Source of the DNA: Leadbetterella sp040829825
Lineage (GTDB): Bacteria; Bacteroidota; Bacteroidia; Cytophagales; Spirosomataceae
NCBI RefSeq assembly: GCF_040829825.1
Contig: NZ_JBFOLH010000016.1
Direction: 5' to 3' (one strand)
DNA length: 64,000 bases
Part shown: in pieces, positions 61,018 through 64,000 of the stretch
Layout: every line of letters begins with the position of its first letter
Numbering within the stretch: position 1 is the stretch's first letter
Notes under the pieces: model-generated
Database searches by the model: none
What the model saw: only the letters and a program-made list of their open reading frames with translations
What the model was told of the DNA's origin: nothing
Program-made: the position numbers and the translations under genes

Positions 61018-61836
61018 ATGGGTAAAATTATTTCTATTGTAAACCAGAAAGGCGGGGTGGGCAAAACCACTACGGCTATCAATCTTTCGGCCAGCCTGGC
61101 GGTTTTAGATTATAAGATCTTACTGATCGATACCGACCCTCAGGCCAATGCCGGTTCGGGTATCGGTGTTGACAGCAAAGAACAGCAACATAATATTTAT
61201 ACGGCCCTGATCGGCCAGTCGGATATCAAAGACTGCATTGTTAAGACCCAGATCCCTAACCTTGACCTGATCTCCAGCCACATTGACCTGGCCGGTTTTG
61301 AGCTGGAGATCGTGAACCAGGTGGCCCGTGAATACATCCTGAAAGAGATCATCGGGGGCGTGAAAGAAGAGTATGATTTTATTTTTATTGACTGCTCGCC
61401 CTCTCTCGGGCTCATGGTGATCAACTCTATCGTGGCTTCTGATGCGGTGCTGATCCCGGTACAATGTGAGTATTTTGCCCTGGAAGGGATCGCCAAGCTG
61501 CAGAACACCATTGAGATCATTAAAAAGCGGCTGAACCCCGAGCTGATCATGGAAGGCTACGTGCTGACCATGTATGACGGACGTACCAACCTGTCTAAAA
61601 TGGTGGTTGACGATGTCCGCCAGCACTTCGGCAGCCTGTGCTTCAACACCCTGGTTCCCAGGAACGTTAAGCTGGCCGAGGCGCCGAGCTACGGTGTGCC
61701 CGCCCTGCTGATGTTTTCGGAAGACGGGGAGTTTGATATCTCTTACCTCGAAAACAAAGGGGCAAAAAGTTACATTGACCTGGCCAAGGAGCTTCTGACA
61801 AGAAATAATCTTCCCGGCATAAAAGATGGAAAATAA
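61018..61836 (+). CDS. parA: Chromosome-partitioning ATPase ParA (Soj)
   Basis: The 272-residue ATPase starts MGKIISIVNQKGGVGKTTTAINLSASLA, the deviant Walker A of ParA. IDTDPQANAGSGIG (Walker A') and FIFIDCSPSLGLMVINS (Walker B) follow. I start at 61018; an open frame ten codons longer begins inside the promoter. It works with ParB to segregate replication origins and overlaps parB by 11 bases. Confidence 0.95.
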   Translation: MGKIISIVNQKGGVGKTTTAINLSASLAVLDYKILLIDTDPQANAGSGIGVDSKEQQHNIYTALIGQSDIKDCIVKTQIPNLDLISSHIDLAGFELEIVNQVAREYILKEIIGGVKEEYDFIFIDCSPSLGLMVINSIVASDAVLIPVQCEYFALEGIAKLQNTIEIIKKRLNPELIMEGYVLTMYDGRTNLSKMVVDDVRQHFGSLCFNTLVPRNVKLAEAPSYGVPALLMFSEDGEFDISYLENKGAKSYIDLAKELLTRNNLPGIKDGK

Positions 61837-62680
61837 AGGAAAAGGCCTGAATTCTCTTTTGGGCGATTCTGACCTGGTGGTAAAGCGCAAGGTGGCTGCC
61901 TTTGTGGGAGTGAAAGAAATTGAAACGGATAAAATTGCGGCCGGAGGCTCCCAGCCCCGGAAAGCGTTTGATGAGGCGGCGCTGAAAGAGCTGACCGACT
62001 CTATCCTCGTACAGGGGCTGATTCAGCCGATCACCGTACGGGAAACCCCGGAAGGGAAATTTGAGATCATTTCAGGGGAGCGGCGTTTCCGTGCGGCAAA
62101 ACTGGCCGGGCTCACCCGGATACCGGCGTATATCCGGGAGGTAGACGACCAGCGCTCGCTGGAAATGGCCCTGATCGAGAACATCCAGCGCGAAAACCTG
62201 AATCCCATGGAAATTGCGCTTTCTTACCGGCGGATGATCGAAGAGCTGGGCTTCCGGCAGGAAGACCTGGGCAACCGTATCGGCAAAAGCCGCTCCAATA
62301 TCACCAACTACCTGCGTTTACTGAACCTGCCTGCCGATATCCAGACCGGCCTGGTGCTGGGCGTGGTGACCGTGGGCCAGGTAAGGCCCCTTATCCCGGT
62401 AAACGATGCCGCCCTGCAAATGGACATCTACCAGAAGATCCTGGAAGACAACCTCAGCGCCCGCGAGGTGGAAGCCCTGGTGAAAAAGGGAAATGCATTT
62501 GAGGCAGAGGCCAATGAGCTGGAGATACACCGGGAAGACATCCGGATAGAAGAAATGACCCTGAAGGGCAAAACAACCGTTCCTTTCCGGATCAGGGTGC
62601 AGGACATCAACAAAGGGCAGGTGACCATTAAATTTTCAGGTACCGACGAGCTCGACGCCATTCTTGAAAAGCTGCGTTAA
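61826..62680 (+). CDS. parB: Chromosome-partitioning protein ParB (Spo0J)
   Basis: The 284-residue CTPase/DNA clamp has the ParB/Srx domain with the motif GERRFRAAKLAGLTRIPA. A helix-turn-helix follows (NRIGKSRSNITNYLRLLNLP) and then a C-terminal dimerisation part. It binds parS sites near the origin; none is obvious in this window. Confidence 0.95.
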   Translation: MENKGKGLNSLLGDSDLVVKRKVAAFVGVKEIETDKIAAGGSQPRKAFDEAALKELTDSILVQGLIQPITVRETPEGKFEIISGERRFRAAKLAGLTRIPAYIREVDDQRSLEMALIENIQRENLNPMEIALSYRRMIEELGFRQEDLGNRIGKSRSNITNYLRLLNLPADIQTGLVLGVVTVGQVRPLIPVNDAALQMDIYQKILEDNLSAREVEALVKKGNAFEAEANELEIHREDIRIEEMTLKGKTTVPFRIRVQDINKGQVTIKFSGTDELDAILEKLR

Positions 62681-62692
62681 GAAAGATCGTAC

Positions 62693-62717
62693 CCGGGAGA
62701 AAGAACTCCCGGTTTTT
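62693..62717 (+). terminator. Terminator of parAB
   Basis: CCGGGAG and CTCCCGG form a 7-bp stem with loop AAAGAA, followed by five T residues. Confidence 0.8.
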
Positions 62718-62741
62718 ATAGGGTAGATGCCCCGGATTCAT

Positions 62742-62749
62742 TATCTTTG
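62742..62749 (+). promoter_or_regulatory. TAnnTTTG box of gyrB
   Basis: TATCTTTG lies 74 bp before the gyrB ATG, downstream of the parAB terminator. Confidence 0.5.
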
Positions 62750-62823
62750 TTAGATTTTTTCAGAGCATTCGTGTAAACGATGTCCTGTCTTTCGGAGGCA
62801 ACGTAAACGGATTAAAACAACTT

Positions 62824-64000
62824 ATGAGCGAGAACAAAAACAAGGACTATTCAGCAAGTAATATACAGGTACTGGAAGGGCTGGAAGCTGTACGAAAACG
62901 GCCTGCCATGTACATCGGCGATATCGGGTTCAAAGGTCTTCATCACCTGATCTGGGAGGTAGTTGACAACTCGATTGACGAAGCTATGGCGGGGTATTGT
63001 GACCGGATCGAGACCACCATCAACGAGGATAATTCTATCACCGTAAGAGATAACGGCCGGGGTATACCTACCGGCTGGCATGAAAAAGAGCAGAAATCTG
63101 CCCTGGAAGTAGTACTAACGGTACTGCATGCCGGGGGTAAGTTTGACAAAGATTCCTATAAGGTGTCCGGCGGCCTCCACGGAGTGGGGGTTTCCTGTGT
63201 GAATGCCCTTTCTACCCATTTACGGGCGGAAGTTCACCAGGACGGGAAGATCTTTGAGCAGGAATTTTCAATCGGAAAACCGCTGTATGCAGCCCGCGAG
63301 ATCGGGGTGACCGACTACCGCGGAACCATCATTCACTTTAAGCCCGACGCTTCGATCTTCCAGGTAACGGAATACAAATACGAGACCGTGGCCAACCGCC
63401 TGCGGGAGCTGTCGTTCCTGAACAAGGGGATCACACTGACCCTCACCGACAAGCGGGAGCTCGACGAGGAAGGAAAGCCGAAGTACGAGGAATTTCATTC
63501 CGAAGGCGGGCTGATCGAGTTTGTGGAATATCTTGACAAAAGCCGTGAAAGGCTGATTCCCGTACCGATGTACATGGAAGGCCAGAGAGACGGCGTGCCT
63601 GTAGAGGTATCCATGATCTACAATACTTCGTACTCCGAAAACGTATCTTCTTTTGTAAACAATATCAATACGCCGGAAGGCGGTACGCACGTGTCCGGTT
63701 TCCGGATGGCGCTGACCCGTACCCTGAAAGCGTATGCAGAGAAGTCAGGCCTGCTGGCCAAAGAGAAAATCGAGATCTCGGGCGACGACTTCCGCGAAGG
63801 CCTCACCGCCGTGATTTCAGTTAAGGTAGCCGAACCCCAGTTTGAAGGACAGACCAAGTCGAAGCTGGGCAACTCGGAAGTAACCGCTGCCGTGAGCGGC
63901 TGCGTTCAGGAAATGCTGGAAAACTACCTGGAGGAGAACCCGAAAGACGCCAAGACCATCGTAGATAAGGTTATCCTGGCCGCACGGGCCCGGATCGCCG
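62824..64000 (+). CDS. gyrB: DNA gyrase subunit B, partial (cut by window end)
   Basis: The frame starts at ATG 62824 and is open to the window edge, giving 392 residues. The start MSENKNKDYSASNIQVLEGLEAVRKRPAMYIGD and the GHKL ATPase motifs EVVDNSIDEAMAG, DNGRGIP and SGGLHGVGVSCVNALS identify the ATPase subunit of gyrase. The transducer domain follows (SGDDFREGLTAVISVKVAEPQFEGQTKSKLGN). The paralogue ParE is less likely on this N-terminus but cannot be ruled out without the C-terminal half. Confidence 0.92.
   Translation, partial: MSENKNKDYSASNIQVLEGLEAVRKRPAMYIGDIGFKGLHHLIWEVVDNSIDEAMAGYCDRIETTINEDNSITVRDNGRGIPTGWHEKEQKSALEVVLTVLHAGGKFDKDSYKVSGGLHGVGVSCVNALSTHLRAEVHQDGKIFEQEFSIGKPLYAAREIGVTDYRGTIIHFKPDASIFQVTEYKYETVANRLRELSFLNKGITLTLTDKRELDEEGKPKYEEFHSEGGLIEFVEYLDKSRERLIPVPMYMEGQRDGVPVEVSMIYNTSYSENVSSFVNNINTPEGGTHVSGFRMALTRTLKAYAEKSGLLAKEKIEISGDDFREGLTAVISVKVAEPQFEGQTKSKLGNSEVTAAVSGCVQEMLENYLEENPKDAKTIVDKVILAARARIA

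Overview
The window reads as chromosomal DNA of a Bacteroidota member, most likely of the order Cytophagales. Signs of this are a SusC/SusD pair, type IX secretion C-terminal domains of both kinds (gliding type B and Por type A), a DUF1501/DUF1800 pair, Bacteroidota-type promoters (TAnnTTTG box, often with TTG 18-23 bases upstream), few clear Shine-Dalgarno sequences, and an ftsW-murG-ftsQ-ftsA-ftsZ cluster. No rRNA, tRNA, CRISPR array, insertion sequence or prophage was found. Most of the window is ordinary core genome.

Layout. 0-3 kb is AT-rich and accessory-like: an SGNH-type lipoprotein, a decayed paralogous copy of its 3' end, and a small secreted protein. 3-6.3 kb has a sugar MFS transporter and a glycosyltransferase/LpxH-like pair. 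6.5-16.5 kb carries pyk, leuA, plsY, recO, a T9SS cargo protein, rimO and a barrel protein. 16.8-21.3 kb has two ECF sigma factor loci; the second leads an operon with an MscS-type channel, a DUF3078 protein and mscL. 21.5-28.1 kb is a tightly coupled division cluster with an Ate/Bpt-like acyltransferase in the usual place of murC. 28-42 kb holds gpsA, small envelope proteins, a MarR regulator, rseP, sdhCAB, serS, an aspartate kinase, ribH and pdhA. 42-50 kb has recF, an SDR, tpiA, a YebC homologue and DUF1501/DUF1800. 50.4-55 kb is a SusC/SusD locus whose susC carries a frameshift. 55.3-57.2 kb is a small unrecognised cassette (cysteine-containing secreted peptide, DUF4221-like lipoprotein, CxxC lipoprotein). 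57-64 kb has recX, terC, dnaG, parA, parB and a partial gyrB.

The strongest unexplained signal is a set of intergenic arrays built from 7-bp (often 14-bp) units. At least three sequence families (GTKAAMA-like, CGGAACT-like, ATTGACA-like) occur at about eight places, mostly as inverted pairs that can fold into long hairpins, and repeatedly begin in or within a few bases of a gene's stop codon. In several cases the stop codon itself is part of a repeat unit. They are described below as a possible undescribed class of stop-codon-associated heptad repeats.
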